Part shown: piece after piece, positions 30,101 to 40,147 of the stretch
Numbering within the stretch: position 1 is the stretch's first letter
Layout: every line of letters starts with the position of its first letter
DNA from: Tissierella sp. MB52-C2
GTDB taxonomy: Bacteria; Bacillota; Clostridia; Tissierellales; Tissierellaceae
Assembly: GCF_030931715.1 (NCBI RefSeq)
Contig: NZ_CP133261.1
Location: 1,736,001 to 1,800,000 of the forward strand
Reading direction: 5' to 3'
DNA length: 64,000 nt
Made by a program: the position numbers and the translations under genes
Notes under the pieces: model-generated
What the model was told of the DNA's origin: nothing
Databases searched by the model: none
Seen by the model: only the letters and a program-made list of their open reading frames with translations

Positions 30101-32485
30101 CAGGTTAGTAGGTATTGCTGGTGCATCATTATCTTGAGCCATTAGTCTTACATTGTCTATATACCATCCTGCTCTCTGACCTGATGAATCAGATGTAAAT
30201 CTAAATGCTACAAATACCGGATCTTTAGACCCTATATAATGTCCAAGGTTCACAAGTGATTCCTTCCAATTCATGGCACTGCCTGTTATGATTCCCCTTG
30301 CTTCAGTCCAAGTTTCACCATAATCATTTGTAATTAGTACATATCCTTTGTCATAATTATTTTCCATTTCATACCACTCATAGAATCTTAGTGAGGCAGT
30401 TTCTAAATTTCCATCTCTTAAATCTATTGGAGGAGTAATCATCCAGCTGTCAGCATTATTTGGATAGTTTCCATCTAATGTAGTTGCTGCTAGTTTTTCT
30501 CCTTCAAATGGCTTTGGACCAACATTTGATGGTACCCCCCATTCCCATGCTCCATTGAATATCCAGCCATTAGTATTATTCTCGAAGCCTTGAGTATATT
30601 CTCCTGGGATTACACCAAATTCTATATCTATTTTATAATCTGATGTAACTACTACATCTCCTGCATAGTCTCTTACTTTTATCTTATATACAATACTATC
30701 CCCCATTAACATATCATGGGTTATAGTTCCTTTATACATTCCATTCTTATGATCTCCCGAAATCCTATTCATTGGAGCTACCATCCAATAGGACTTCCCT
30801 TGTTGTTTAACTAGAAGCTCTGCTTCTGTTATTGCAACATCATCTGATATTTCTGCAAGGATTTCTATATCTGAACCCATATAGGTTTTAAATATTTCTT
30901 GTTCATGAGTTATAGTTGCTTCTGATGTATCTTCTCCAGGAACCAATACTCTACCTGAAATATATCCTGTTCCTGTAGCTATAGATGATACTGCTTCAAA
31001 TGCATCTACTAGACCATATCCATAACCCATATTTGGTGCTGTTGGGTATGTGGAATCAGTTAATGGTGTAGCTGTATCTTGAAGAATTTCTTCAACATCT
31101 GCTACTGATAAGGAAGCATTAGCTGATAATACCAATGCAACTACTCCTGCTACTGCTGGAGTTGCCATTGATGTACCTGAATTATTTCCATATCCATTAT
31201 TAGGTATAGATGATCTTACATTTACACCTGGTGCTGATATATTTGGTTTAATTAAGGATTCATCATATGGTGATGGTCCAAGTTTTGAGAAATATGCTCT
31301 TATATCAGTTCTATCAGTTGCAGCTACTGCAAAGGATTCTGGATAGTTAGCTGGGCATGATATAGAGCCTGGCCAAGGCGCCGGTTCCCCTGCTCTTTGA
31401 TTTCCTGCTGCAAATGCTGGAAATATCTCTGCTGCTCTCCAATTTCTAACGGCCTCTCTATACCAATCATCTATTCCAGCTCCTCCACCCCATGAGTTAT
31501 TAACCACATCTGGAGCATTGTCTGGATTTCCACCTGGTGCTAACATCCATTGTGCTGCTGATAACAATATAGCATCTGTTGTAGAGCCAGCTGTATTAAA
31601 TACTCTTGCTGCTATCCATTTTGCCCCTGGTGCCACACCTATTTTATTAGATCCATCTGGCTCTTGCCCAACCATTGTTCCCATTACATGAGTTCCATGG
31701 TCATCGGAATCTGCTGGTAGTGATGCATTGTATACAGGATCAAACCAGTTCCCATTAGCATTAGTAGTTCCTGTATTTGGGTCATAGCCTCTCCATTTAT
31801 TCTTAAGTGCTGGATGAGTCCAATCTACTCCTGAGTCTATATTTGCTACTACTATTCCTGTACCATCGTATCCTAGATCCCATACTTGATCTGCCTTTAC
31901 CTTTTCAACATTCCACTCTACTCCATTAGCTGTAGGTTCTATTTCATTACTCATCTCTGGATTTTCTAGCGTATGGGTTTTATTTTTGTAGATTTTATCT
32001 ACTTCTGGCATATAAGAAAGATTTTCTATTACTTCCTTTGTAGCTTTTACATATACCATATTAACTATATGATAAGGTGTAAATTCTACTACATTTCCAT
32101 TTTCCATCTCTTGTTCTAAATATTTTAGAACATTAGCTTGAGTCATTTCTGCAGTATCTTTTAGAGATTCCACTACGGCACTTCTTACTTCCAGCTTAGT
32201 TTGATATGGGGTCATAGCCGATGATACAGCTGATCTTGTAGCATGGGCTACTTTTTCTGTATCCACTTGCTCCCCCATATATATGAGTATTTCCACTAGA
32301 TGTTCATTGCCTATGTCTTCCTTTACCTCAGCTGAAATCTTATCTGCAGCTAATTCATATAAACCTTCTTTTGCTGAACTAAGTTGGTTGTTCTCTGCAT
32401 AAACAAAGGATGTAAAATGCCCCAATACCATAATAAGGCTTATTATTAGGGATAATACTTTTCTTACTTGTTTGTTCTTTGACAT
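27158..32485 (-). CDS. Giant secreted subtilase (S8), tandem paralogue, 1775 aa
   Basis: It has the same plan as its neighbour: signal peptide 1-30, propeptide, and catalytic D217, H263 and S439 (NSGTSMATP). After the catalytic domain come an Ig-like domain, two jelly-roll domains with fibronectin-III between them, a carboxypeptidase-regulatory pair, Ig domains, a single copy of the ILPDKDISLREGD module, and the tail IIGDEAFDMDFLDNDASAQ. It lacks one InlA-like beta domain and the extra module found in the 2076-aa copy. Long stretches are nearly identical at DNA level (for example 30540-30900 versus 25140-25500), while the region just around Ser differs, so duplication was followed by divergence or patchy gene conversion. 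Confidence 0.93.
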   Translation of the reverse strand: MSKNKQVRKVLSLIISLIMVLGHFTSFVYAENNQLSSAKEGLYELAADKISAEVKEDIGNEHLVEILIYMGEQVDTEKVAHATRSAVSSAMTPYQTKLEVRSAVVESLKDTAEMTQANVLKYLEQEMENGNVVEFTPYHIVNMVYVKATKEVIENLSYMPEVDKIYKNKTHTLENPEMSNEIEPTANGVEWNVEKVKADQVWDLGYDGTGIVVANIDSGVDWTHPALKNKWRGYDPNTGTTNANGNWFDPVYNASLPADSDDHGTHVMGTMVGQEPDGSNKIGVAPGAKWIAARVFNTAGSTTDAILLSAAQWMLAPGGNPDNAPDVVNNSWGGGAGIDDWYREAVRNWRAAEIFPAFAAGNQRAGEPAPWPGSISCPANYPESFAVAATDRTDIRAYFSKLGPSPYDESLIKPNISAPGVNVRSSIPNNGYGNNSGTSMATPAVAGVVALVLSANASLSVADVEEILQDTATPLTDSTYPTAPNMGYGYGLVDAFEAVSSIATGTGYISGRVLVPGEDTSEATITHEQEIFKTYMGSDIEILAEISDDVAITEAELLVKQQGKSYWMVAPMNRISGDHKNGMYKGTITHDMLMGDSIVYKIKVRDYAGDVVVTSDYKIDIEFGVIPGEYTQGFENNTNGWIFNGAWEWGVPSNVGPKPFEGEKLAATTLDGNYPNNADSWMITPPIDLRDGNLETASLRFYEWYEMENNYDKGYVLITNDYGETWTEARGIITGSAMNWKESLVNLGHYIGSKDPVFVAFRFTSDSSGQRAGWYIDNVRLMAQDNDAPAIPTNLTAEANMRGIKLNWNHSPDADLSHYNIYRSETSGEGYVKIGEVNNNSFIDSETNPNTMYYYVINAEDLSGNISENTEEVFATALAFTTIFGTDFENNDGGFTTGGTNNPWAWGMPTSGPNGAASGTKLWATNLGGNYPMSSDSYIVSPAIVLPEGSNSVLTFNHWVDMEGTTTLYDYGQVQISTDDGANWTNITPVEGGKYGRRVQAWTNEEISLAAYAGNTVKIRFFFHSDGSVAYTGWYIDDVFVMAGTTESASRPGPVQETELIRRDPKKADYIEPSAPNYKLNRTGTNNLKTIEDIEVQNIPMVFAGIPISDAVVTVLETGRSVKVDPVTGKFFMRSPIGEYTLVAEAYGYYSKEARVNVGEDQTAKSNFILEPKPQGTITGRVFDRYYETPAAYAVVRVVEDPKVAPVTADADGYFVIPNVLEGTYTLKVVADGFEPGETTVDVAGNETVDVNIGLKRFVGYEDNIIYDDGTAENALVLNAAPNGLAVRFTPDQFGKVKGTNIYFWDTSWPSPGGNRIGFTIYGIDANGKPYKVGEPIFQDVVRGEWNYIDLSSLGFSTDKDFYISTIQDKAGTQCPGTGIDENSLYADRSYMNIDGEFKLLSSEDTQGGLMIRARMEYAMDVPAITNLAQESYTNQDSVRVEGKVTADGKVNVYVNDVKVTSIDSQNREFAVEVPIPEERNTIKVTAELNEIETEPSTSVVVIKDKLAPVLTVDEPLDNAKINVEVVHVRGTVTDNIGLTKLEINDKEVSVDESNNFHERLMLDQGENTITVKATDGAGNVTTVVRTVLVGLESPTITNILPDKDISLREGDTLTVSFEAPTGGEGYFRLLMPFGLDSNEIGIPMTEEDGLYTGTFTAPAGLVATGLKVQVVYVSEYGVKVTEMAEGRVTVIGNIKDLISNTMIIGDEAFDMDFLDNDASAQRKLTEWYNTGGEVYIKLNDTTMVNEEGEIIAIDELPDFITYFDIRGNMTYYEK

Positions 32486-32806
32486 TTAACAATTCCCTCC
32501 TTTAGTTTTTTGCAAAATATTTAATCTCTTTTACACCTCCTTTTTTTATTATGTAAAAGTAAAACTTTAGCAAACTACTGTAATTTCTATATATATGTCA
32601 TAAGGGGTAATTTATCACACCACTTACTTATTTCATTCATTGTCATGATTTCCTTAATATTCTGAGATATTGTTAATATTTATCAAAGTATGGCAAGTGT
32701 TTATAGTTTCTTGCCTTTTTTATATTATTTTCTAATAATTTGTCAATATCTAGTTAAATAAGAAAGTTACCCCTAAAGAGGTTTAGGGGTAACATTTCTA
32801 TTTACT
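32486..32806. promoter_or_regulatory. Intergenic region with promoter side of the 1775-aa protease and terminator of the PA-domain protease
   Basis: The first ~45 bp (ribosome-binding site GGAGGG and leader) is nearly identical to the leader of the 2076-aa copy at 27064-27105, showing that the duplication includes the 5' UTR. The rest is AT-rich with no coding sign; it ends in the terminator at 32766. No clear -35/-10 pair stands out. Confidence 0.5.
32766..32793 (-). terminator. Terminator of the PA-domain subtilase gene
   Basis: Arms GTTACCCCTAAA and TTTAGGGGTAAC around a short loop, followed on the minus strand by TTTCTTATTT. It lies 14 bp after the stop at 32807. Confidence 0.85.
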
Positions 32807-35800
32807 TTAATATCTCTCAAATATCCTTATGGTTCCAAATACATCTTTATGAATCAATCTATTTGGTAAAATATCTAAATTTACTAGATTCCCATCTTCA
32901 TCCACTATAGTATCGAATCCAAGCTTGATATAAACTGGCTTTCCAGCATTATACCATTCAGTTAACTTTCTCTGTGCACTTGCATCATTATCTAAAAAGT
33001 CCATATCAAAAGCTTCATCACCTAATATAATGGAGTTCGCAGGGATATTCTTCATAGCCCCTTTCACAGTTACTCTTCCTTCTGCTGTTTCAAATATTTC
33101 AGTACCATCTTCATCAACATATACTACTTCTATTGCTAAATTTGATGCTATAAATCCATCTGGAGCTGTCCAAGTAGCTGTATATAGTCCTGATGATTCT
33201 TCAGACATTGGAGTTCCATAGCTGCTTCTGCTTACTTCAAGTGGAAGCAGCATTCTATAATATGCAGAGCCGCCAGTTGGAGCATTGAAGCTTATATTTA
33301 AAGAGCTGCCAGCTTCAAGTTCAACATCTCTTGATGGTTTAATATTTCTAATAGATGGCTCTTGTGGTCCTTCTCCTGATTCTAGATTAACAATTATAGA
33401 TTTAACTGTACTATGTCCAGCTCCGTCCTTTAAAGTAAATAGGAAATAGTTCTCTCCTTCTACAAGGTTTACGGTGTGGCTTATTGTTTCATTAGCAGGC
33501 TCAACTATAACAAGAGGATAGTTATAAACATATATCTGACTGTCACCTAGGAATAACTCTAGATATCCCAAATTGTCCGCCATTGTAATTTCTAGTTCTG
33601 CTGTTTTTGATTCTTCATCGATATTTACTATATCTATATTTAATTCTGGGTCAGTAGTATCTACATAAAATCTTCTCACTAAACTACTGGATGTTCCAGT
33701 CTTGGATACAGCCTCTATCTTAGCTTCTTGATAACCATCTTCCATGGCTAAAGTTTTTGTAAACTTAAATGCTGGTCCTGAGTAAATACGTGTACTTGGA
33801 TTATCTGGGTGATCTAAATCCACATGGTCTTTAAACTCAATATCAACTTCAACATTATTCACGAGTACCTTATCTAATGATGAGAAGTTTGCAACATAGC
33901 CTTCGAATAATATATTATTCGTAGTATACATTTCAAGTAATTTAGGCTCGTAGATATATATATATGGATGAGTGTTGTCTATATTAAAAGTAAGTTCAGC
34001 AAGATTCGTATTATATAATTTATCCACAGATATTACTTCTACATTATATTCTTTTGCATCAGTTATATATGCCTTTATATCCAACTCATATGAAGTCTTT
34101 CCTGCTTCTCCAAGAATGACTGCTTCTATTTCCTGTCCATTTATACTAAACATGAATCCTAATACACCTATGCCTTTGTCCACTGAATTCCAAGTAAGTT
34201 TATTTGTCTGCGGATTATATGATAAATTGCTTATCTCTGGTCCAGCGGTATCAATAGTTATTGGAATCTTCTTAGATTGTACTTCTGCTCCACCATAATG
34301 GATTTTGGCAGCGATTTCATAGAAATAGTTTCCATCTGGAACAACTTCACCATTTACTATTCCATCCCACTGTGCAGCAGTAATCATTCCAACAGGCTGA
34401 TTTCTGCCTCCATTAATATAATTCTTTCTCTTGTATTGCTGCATCAAGATAGTTCTCAACAGATTACCTTCGCTATCTAATATATTATAATTAACTGATT
34501 CTGCATTTCTCATAAATGATAGATACGGCATTATATTACCAGTACCCCTCTCATGTCCAGCTACTGTCCCCGGATTCATGAATATATGTGGTGTAGTATA
34601 GAAGTATCCATTATCTTTAGCATCCCAATACAACATACCTGATGCATTGAAATAGGAACTTCCTGCAGGATCAATAAATCTCATACCATCAAGAATAACA
34701 GGTTCTCCCCAGTCACCATAAAATCCTACATACGGAACTGAAAGTGTTGGATTTTCATCGGTAGGGTCGACCAAAGTAACAAAACCTTCGACAAACATAT
34801 TTCTATAAACTGTAGAATCTGTTCCTATATCTACAGTCACTTCAAATACATATTCTCCATTTGCTGGAATAGTCACTGAATCTGGTTTATCAATATCTGC
34901 ATCGTAGATATAATCAGATCGCAATAGATTTGAACCTAATTCATTAATATAATCTGCTAAAACTGTAACATTTACATTGTAAGTTATATCTGTATTTGAA
35001 TCATTTATAGCTTTAAATCTCATGGTAAACTCTGTATTTTCAAAATCCTTTAATTCTATCTTTGCTTCATTAGTTTTGGCATCTACTACTCTAACAGGGG
35101 TAGATACTGCACCATAAAGGTCCATTATACCTGCACCCTGTCTTCTAGGGGAGTATTCAGTTTCATATTGATCTAATACTGGTATAGCTGTATTCATCAA
35201 TAACATCTTAGCAAGTCTAGTCTGTTCTGCTAAATCTAATTCTCCATAGATTTCATGTTCCTTAATGTACTCCATAACAAGAGCAGAACCACCTGCTACA
35301 TGAGGCGCCGCCATTGAAGTACCACTCATTGTTCCATATTTATTATCATTTAATGTAGAATATATCTGTACACCTGGTGCTGTTATTTCAGGCTTAAATT
35401 CTAATGAAGGAGTAACTCCCCATGATGTAGAGTCTGCCATTTTTCCTGCATTAATATTAGGTATAGTCATTATTTCATCTGTAAATAATACTTCCTTATT
35501 TTCTAATTCTAATAAAGCCATCCCACCATTATACCCTATAAATACTGCTGGTATGGTGTGAGGATCTGGTATAGCCATATTCACTAAGGCTTCTCCCCCA
35601 GTTTCATGGTTACGTACTACAATACCCACTGCACCTGCATTCTGAGCATTTTCTATTTTTTGAGTAAAGTTAGATGTTAATCCGCCACGAACCACTAGGG
35701 CTATTTTACCAGCTACATTAGTAAGTTCTGATGGATGACCTGAACCACCATCTACAAATTCTTGAGGTCCAGAGAACACTTTTATAGGATTAATATTCCC

Positions 35801-37072
35801 TGCTATTGCCATTGGAACCTTGTATTCTCCATCATCTTTTATATAAGTTAATCCCTTTATTTTTTGATGAGTATTTTCAATTGATGCTACCTGTATAGTA
35901 TCCTTATTGAGTCCTGGGGCACCTACTACACCTATGTCAGGATTTTGTTTCCATGGGTTTGCCGTCCATCCGTAGGTCATTGAACCAGAATTTCCTGCCG
36001 AAACTGAGCATACTATTCCATTATTCGTAGCATTGGTTATTGCAACATCTTCTGCTGATTTTGGAACATAGAAAGATGCTGTTGAACCTAGACTCATATT
36101 TAAAACATCAGCGCCAAGTCTTATGGCCTCATCTATAGCTACTAGATATATATCACTAAATGTAGTTGCATAAATTGGGTCATTGGAAAATACCTTCATA
36201 GCAAGTAATTGAGCTTCTGGAGCTACTCCTTTGATTCCGCCATTATCTATATCTCCATTTGCCCCTGCGGTCCCAGCTACATGCATACCATGCATTGATG
36301 GGTCTGGACCTAGATCTCTTATTTCATAATTTAAGTCATAATAGTTATATCCATAAGGAACTTTCTCAGTATAATATTCACCAAGTAGATTCTTGCCTTC
36401 CAATGTTTCTCTAGTAATCTTTTGATCAATTCCTTCACTAAGTACCATATCCCTATGGCTTGAATCAATACCAGTGTCTATAATAGCAACTACAGTACCT
36501 TCACCCTTATATCCTATATCCCAAGTTGGAAGTGTTCCAATCATATCCTTGGATGTATCCATATCAGGTTTTATCTCTGGTCTTTCATATTCATTAGATA
36601 TATATACTTTGTTGACTTGGGGCAAACTTTCAATAACTTTAATATCTTCAAATTTGACCATACCACTAAATCCATTAAATGTTGTATTGAAGCTATTTAT
36701 AAACTTCATATCCACTCTGCTGGACTCAATGTTTTTCTTGACCTGTTTTTGTTCCTCATCTATTCTTCTTTCAATCTGTTTGATTGAAGATTCTGATATT
36801 TCTTCATATCTTAAATTTCTTTCTGTGGCGTAAACTATTGATGGATCAGATTTTAATTCAACAATAATCCTGACCTCATCATCATCTTCAAAAAACTCTC
36901 CCAATTCATCTTCTAGTTTGATCTTTTCAGTGTTTTCATCTGATTTAAATTTTTCTACTACTCTTGTTAATGTTTCCCCTTGAGTCGAATTTTCACTTTC
37001 TGCAAAGGCGAACCCTGGTATTATTAGAGTTAGTATAAGTAATAGTGCTAAAATCTTATTCATCCTCTTCAA
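32807..37072 (-). CDS. Secreted subtilase with PA domain (lactocepin/Vpr type), 1421 aa
   Basis: Signal peptide 1-24 and an I9 propeptide to about 165. The catalytic Asp is D199 (IIDTGID), His is H261 (HGMHVAG) and Ser is S586 (SGTSMAAP). A PA (protease-associated) domain is inserted at about 420-540 between His and Ser, as in Vpr, C5a peptidase and lactocepins. A FlgD-like/Fn3-type domain and Ig-like repeats follow, then the shared ~105-aa module (RNIKPSRDVELEAGS) and the C-terminal tail IILGDEAFDMDFLDNDASAQ. The gene is 81 bp downstream of the SLH protein gene, so the two may be cotranscribed. Confidence 0.93.
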   Translation of the reverse strand: MKRMNKILALLLILTLIIPGFAFAESENSTQGETLTRVVEKFKSDENTEKIKLEDELGEFFEDDDEVRIIVELKSDPSIVYATERNLRYEEISESSIKQIERRIDEEQKQVKKNIESSRVDMKFINSFNTTFNGFSGMVKFEDIKVIESLPQVNKVYISNEYERPEIKPDMDTSKDMIGTLPTWDIGYKGEGTVVAIIDTGIDSSHRDMVLSEGIDQKITRETLEGKNLLGEYYTEKVPYGYNYYDLNYEIRDLGPDPSMHGMHVAGTAGANGDIDNGGIKGVAPEAQLLAMKVFSNDPIYATTFSDIYLVAIDEAIRLGADVLNMSLGSTASFYVPKSAEDVAITNATNNGIVCSVSAGNSGSMTYGWTANPWKQNPDIGVVGAPGLNKDTIQVASIENTHQKIKGLTYIKDDGEYKVPMAIAGNINPIKVFSGPQEFVDGGSGHPSELTNVAGKIALVVRGGLTSNFTQKIENAQNAGAVGIVVRNHETGGEALVNMAIPDPHTIPAVFIGYNGGMALLELENKEVLFTDEIMTIPNINAGKMADSTSWGVTPSLEFKPEITAPGVQIYSTLNDNKYGTMSGTSMAAPHVAGGSALVMEYIKEHEIYGELDLAEQTRLAKMLLMNTAIPVLDQYETEYSPRRQGAGIMDLYGAVSTPVRVVDAKTNEAKIELKDFENTEFTMRFKAINDSNTDITYNVNVTVLADYINELGSNLLRSDYIYDADIDKPDSVTIPANGEYVFEVTVDIGTDSTVYRNMFVEGFVTLVDPTDENPTLSVPYVGFYGDWGEPVILDGMRFIDPAGSSYFNASGMLYWDAKDNGYFYTTPHIFMNPGTVAGHERGTGNIMPYLSFMRNAESVNYNILDSEGNLLRTILMQQYKRKNYINGGRNQPVGMITAAQWDGIVNGEVVPDGNYFYEIAAKIHYGGAEVQSKKIPITIDTAGPEISNLSYNPQTNKLTWNSVDKGIGVLGFMFSINGQEIEAVILGEAGKTSYELDIKAYITDAKEYNVEVISVDKLYNTNLAELTFNIDNTHPYIYIYEPKLLEMYTTNNILFEGYVANFSSLDKVLVNNVEVDIEFKDHVDLDHPDNPSTRIYSGPAFKFTKTLAMEDGYQEAKIEAVSKTGTSSSLVRRFYVDTTDPELNIDIVNIDEESKTAELEITMADNLGYLELFLGDSQIYVYNYPLVIVEPANETISHTVNLVEGENYFLFTLKDGAGHSTVKSIIVNLESGEGPQEPSIRNIKPSRDVELEAGSSLNISFNAPTGGSAYYRMLLPLEVSRSSYGTPMSEESSGLYTATWTAPDGFIASNLAIEVVYVDEDGTEIFETAEGRVTVKGAMKNIPANSIILGDEAFDMDFLDNDASAQRKLTEWYNAGKPVYIKLGFDTIVDEDGNLVNLDILPNRLIHKDVFGTIRIFERY

Positions 37073-37153
37073 ATCGCTTCCTCCTTTAAATTTTATTTAA
37101 TCATTCATTTTAAAAATGATTGATCCAAAGTAGTTTTGAATTACTGTGGATGA

Positions 37154-40147
37154 TTATTTTGGAATCCTTGGATTTTCTAATACTACATCTTCAAATGCGT
37201 ATAATAAATTCTCATCAACATCATAAATTCTGATAGTTACCTTATCTGTTATAGTTCTTGGATTGAAGAAAAATGATTCTGTAGACCATGTCCCTAAATC
37301 AAATATAGAAGTATTTCGTTCTTCACCTCCAGATAACTGATATACCACATCATATTTTGCAGCATTGAATATATCTTCAACTTCTACTTTAAGGTGAATT
37401 AAGGCTGGGGGCAAAATAGGTGATGCATTACGAACCTCTACTATTACTCTTGGTTCTTCCACCGGATCTACGGGACCTTCTTTCTCTACCAATGCACTTA
37501 TAGCATCATTTAATTCCCATAATGCTGCAGTCACTTCTTCTTGAGTTACATCTTCATCTTCATTTACCTCTATGGCCCTATCTAAAGCTAATACAAAGTC
37601 TCTCCAAGATTCTTCCGTATAATCATCTTCATTCTTTGCCATAGCTTCCGCTATTGCTTCTTCCAATGCTCTTTTATCTACTACTGGATCTGGGTCCTCC
37701 ATTGTTATATTTATTCTTCCTTTTGCTATTTTTTCTATTTTTTCTCCTTCTTTGCTTACGAAATTTACTTCAACTTCTAGGCCTGTTGCCTTTATTCCTT
37801 CTCTTACAACCCAAGTAGCTGAATAAAATCCCGGTTCTATCTCTTCCATATTCTTTTCATATTCACGAGTCTTTTCATTAGCCATTATATTTCTATGCGT
37901 ATCAGATAGAAGAAGTAATCTGAAGTAAGCTTCACCACCTTCTTCTGCATTAAAGCTGACCTTTAATATGTCACCAGCTTTAAGGGCTATATCTTCGTCT
38001 GGTAGGATGTTTGTAATGGATGGTTCTACTGAATTTTCTTTTATTTCTAAGCCTTCTATTGCTGCATTTAAATCTTCTAATGCTCTATCTACCTCACTTT
38101 GAGTAGCCTCTAAATCATCTATAACTTCTATAGCAGTTTCTAGTGTTATTTCAAGTTCCTCCCATGTTTCTATTGTATAATCTTCTTTATTCATTCTTTC
38201 TGCTCTATCTATTGCATCTATTAATTCTGATTTATTTACTACTGGTTCTGGACTTGATGGTTCTTCTTCTACTAATTCATCCATTTTATCATTTAATTCA
38301 TATACTGCATCATCAATTTCCCTTTGAGTAGCCTCTGAATTATCTCTTACTATTATTGCTGCTTCTAGAGATTCTATAAATGGTCTCCACGTTTCTGGAG
38401 TATAGTCCTCTTCATTTTTTTCTTCTGCTCTATCTATAACAACTATTAATTCTGATTTATCTACCTCTTCAGGCTCAGGATCTGGATTTTCTCCTTCTCT
38501 TTTTACCAATCCTTTCATTCTGGCATTTAATTCTGATAATGCTTGATTAATTTCCCTTTGTGTAGCCTCATTATCTTCATTTATCTCTATGGCCATATCT
38601 AAAGCTGCTTCAAATGGTTTCCAAGATTCCTCTGTATAATCTTCTTCACTCTTTCTTATAGCTTCAGCTATTGCTTCTGCCAATTTTCTCTTATTTACTT
38701 CTGGTTTTACTGGATCATTTGCTTGAATCTTTATTGTATAAGCAGTAGTTCTCCCCCCAATTTTTATGGTCAAAGCTTGTCTTTCTGCTGGCTGCCTACT
38801 ATCAAATCCTTTTATATTAGATTTTGTTACTCTCTCTGTTTCTCTGCTACCATCACTATATATTCCCTCTATAACTAAACCTGTAATATCCAACTCATCA
38901 TCTACTGTATAAACCAACTTATCAGGTAATGATTTAACTGAAATCCTGTTTAATGTTACTGGATCTGGTCTTGTAGGTGGCTTTGTGGTGGTTGATTTTT
39001 TGGTCGATGCTACAGTTGGATTAGATTCTTCTAACTTCCCATTTACTAACTTATACTCTACATTAGTTTTTAATGTTGATCCGTTAGCCTTAATTTTGGC
39101 TCCTGACTTAATTGATTTTATAGTACCTTTCGAATCTACAATCACATCTGCACCGACTATACTAAGGCTATCAATTGATGTATCCTTTGCTGATATAAGA
39201 CTTGCCTTATCCCTCACTTCAACCTTCTTTATATAACTACCTTTAGTAAGCTCCAATCTTACTTGTTTTACAGTTTTAAGCTCTTCTACTGTTGTATTAG
39301 AAAGAACTACATTTACTAACCCTTGTTTTTTATCTATAGATACTGAATTTAATTTAGAATTGTTAATGCTTAAACCATTAGATCCTCCATTAACAATTAC
39401 TTTACCCTTTACTACTACATTATCAAGAATTGTATTGCCTTCCCCTATACCCTCTGCTAAGTATAAATTGCCTCCGATTATTATATCCTTCAGTATTACA
39501 TCTTTTGTATTTACTATAAGATTTGTATTTCTATTTTTATTTATAGTCCCAGATGCATTAACTATTTCACCTGAAATGTTATATAACATCTTAACTACTT
39601 CAGCTCTTGTAATCTCCGCATTTGCTCTAAAAGTTCCATCTGGATAACCATTTATATATCCATTTTTCTTTAACCCACCGACAATACCTTTAAGTTCTTC
39701 AGGTAAAGTTAAATTATCTGTAAATTTAGATGCTTCAAGCTTGTCCTTTTCTACCCCAAAAATAACACCAATTATTCTGGCAACTTCTCCCCTAGTAATG
39801 TTCTCATTAGCATTTAATGATGTTCCTGGAAGTATATAATTAGCACTCACTCCCTTTTGTACCTCATCATAATACCAATCTGTAGGACTTACATCATTAA
39901 AGTTAACCTCAGATTTTTGAGTAAAACCCATTATACCATTAACAACCTTGTAAAACTCAGATTTATTCATGTTGTTAGTAGGTCTAAATGTTCCATCTGG
40001 ATAACCTGAAAGAATTCCCTTATTTTTCATGTAGTTGATTTCACTCTTCGCCCAATTGTCTTCATAATCACTCCCTTGCCCCAATGCAACTATGCCTGTA
40101 GACATAAGGATGACTAAAGAAAAAATCAGCGATAACAGTCTCTTCAT
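37154..40147 (-). CDS. SLH-anchored surface protein with beta-helix, Ig and FIVAR repeats, 997 aa
   Basis: Signal peptide 1-24, then three SLH domains (about 26-75, 82-132, 140-190; GYPDGTFRP twice in near-identical form) that bind secondary wall polymer. Residues 200-370 form a parallel beta-helix-like region (LKDIIIGGNLYLAEG, LDNVVVKGKVIVNGG). A Big_3-like Ig domain follows (SVKSLPDKLVYTVDDELD), then four FIVAR-type helical repeats with NxEDYTxExW, and one copy of the module shared with the three proteases (ITNILPDEDIALKAGD). It therefore looks like the wall-anchored partner of the secreted subtilases; that partnership is inference. Confidence 0.88.
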   Translation of the reverse strand: MKRLLSLIFSLVILMSTGIVALGQGSDYEDNWAKSEINYMKNKGILSGYPDGTFRPTNNMNKSEFYKVVNGIMGFTQKSEVNFNDVSPTDWYYDEVQKGVSANYILPGTSLNANENITRGEVARIIGVIFGVEKDKLEASKFTDNLTLPEELKGIVGGLKKNGYINGYPDGTFRANAEITRAEVVKMLYNISGEIVNASGTINKNRNTNLIVNTKDVILKDIIIGGNLYLAEGIGEGNTILDNVVVKGKVIVNGGSNGLSINNSKLNSVSIDKKQGLVNVVLSNTTVEELKTVKQVRLELTKGSYIKKVEVRDKASLISAKDTSIDSLSIVGADVIVDSKGTIKSIKSGAKIKANGSTLKTNVEYKLVNGKLEESNPTVASTKKSTTTKPPTRPDPVTLNRISVKSLPDKLVYTVDDELDITGLVIEGIYSDGSRETERVTKSNIKGFDSRQPAERQALTIKIGGRTTAYTIKIQANDPVKPEVNKRKLAEAIAEAIRKSEEDYTEESWKPFEAALDMAIEINEDNEATQREINQALSELNARMKGLVKREGENPDPEPEEVDKSELIVVIDRAEEKNEEDYTPETWRPFIESLEAAIIVRDNSEATQREIDDAVYELNDKMDELVEEEPSSPEPVVNKSELIDAIDRAERMNKEDYTIETWEELEITLETAIEVIDDLEATQSEVDRALEDLNAAIEGLEIKENSVEPSITNILPDEDIALKAGDILKVSFNAEEGGEAYFRLLLLSDTHRNIMANEKTREYEKNMEEIEPGFYSATWVVREGIKATGLEVEVNFVSKEGEKIEKIAKGRINITMEDPDPVVDKRALEEAIAEAMAKNEDDYTEESWRDFVLALDRAIEVNEDEDVTQEEVTAALWELNDAISALVEKEGPVDPVEEPRVIVEVRNASPILPPALIHLKVEVEDIFNAAKYDVVYQLSGGEERNTSIFDLGTWSTESFFFNPRTITDKVTIRIYDVDENLLYAFEDVVLENPRIPK

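Noticed and set aside
34277-34480. Many 60-130-codon frames opposite the protease and housekeeping genes
   Set aside because: They are antisense shadows without ribosome-binding sites and with Ser/Phe/Leu-rich composition typical of reversed AT-rich coding sequence.
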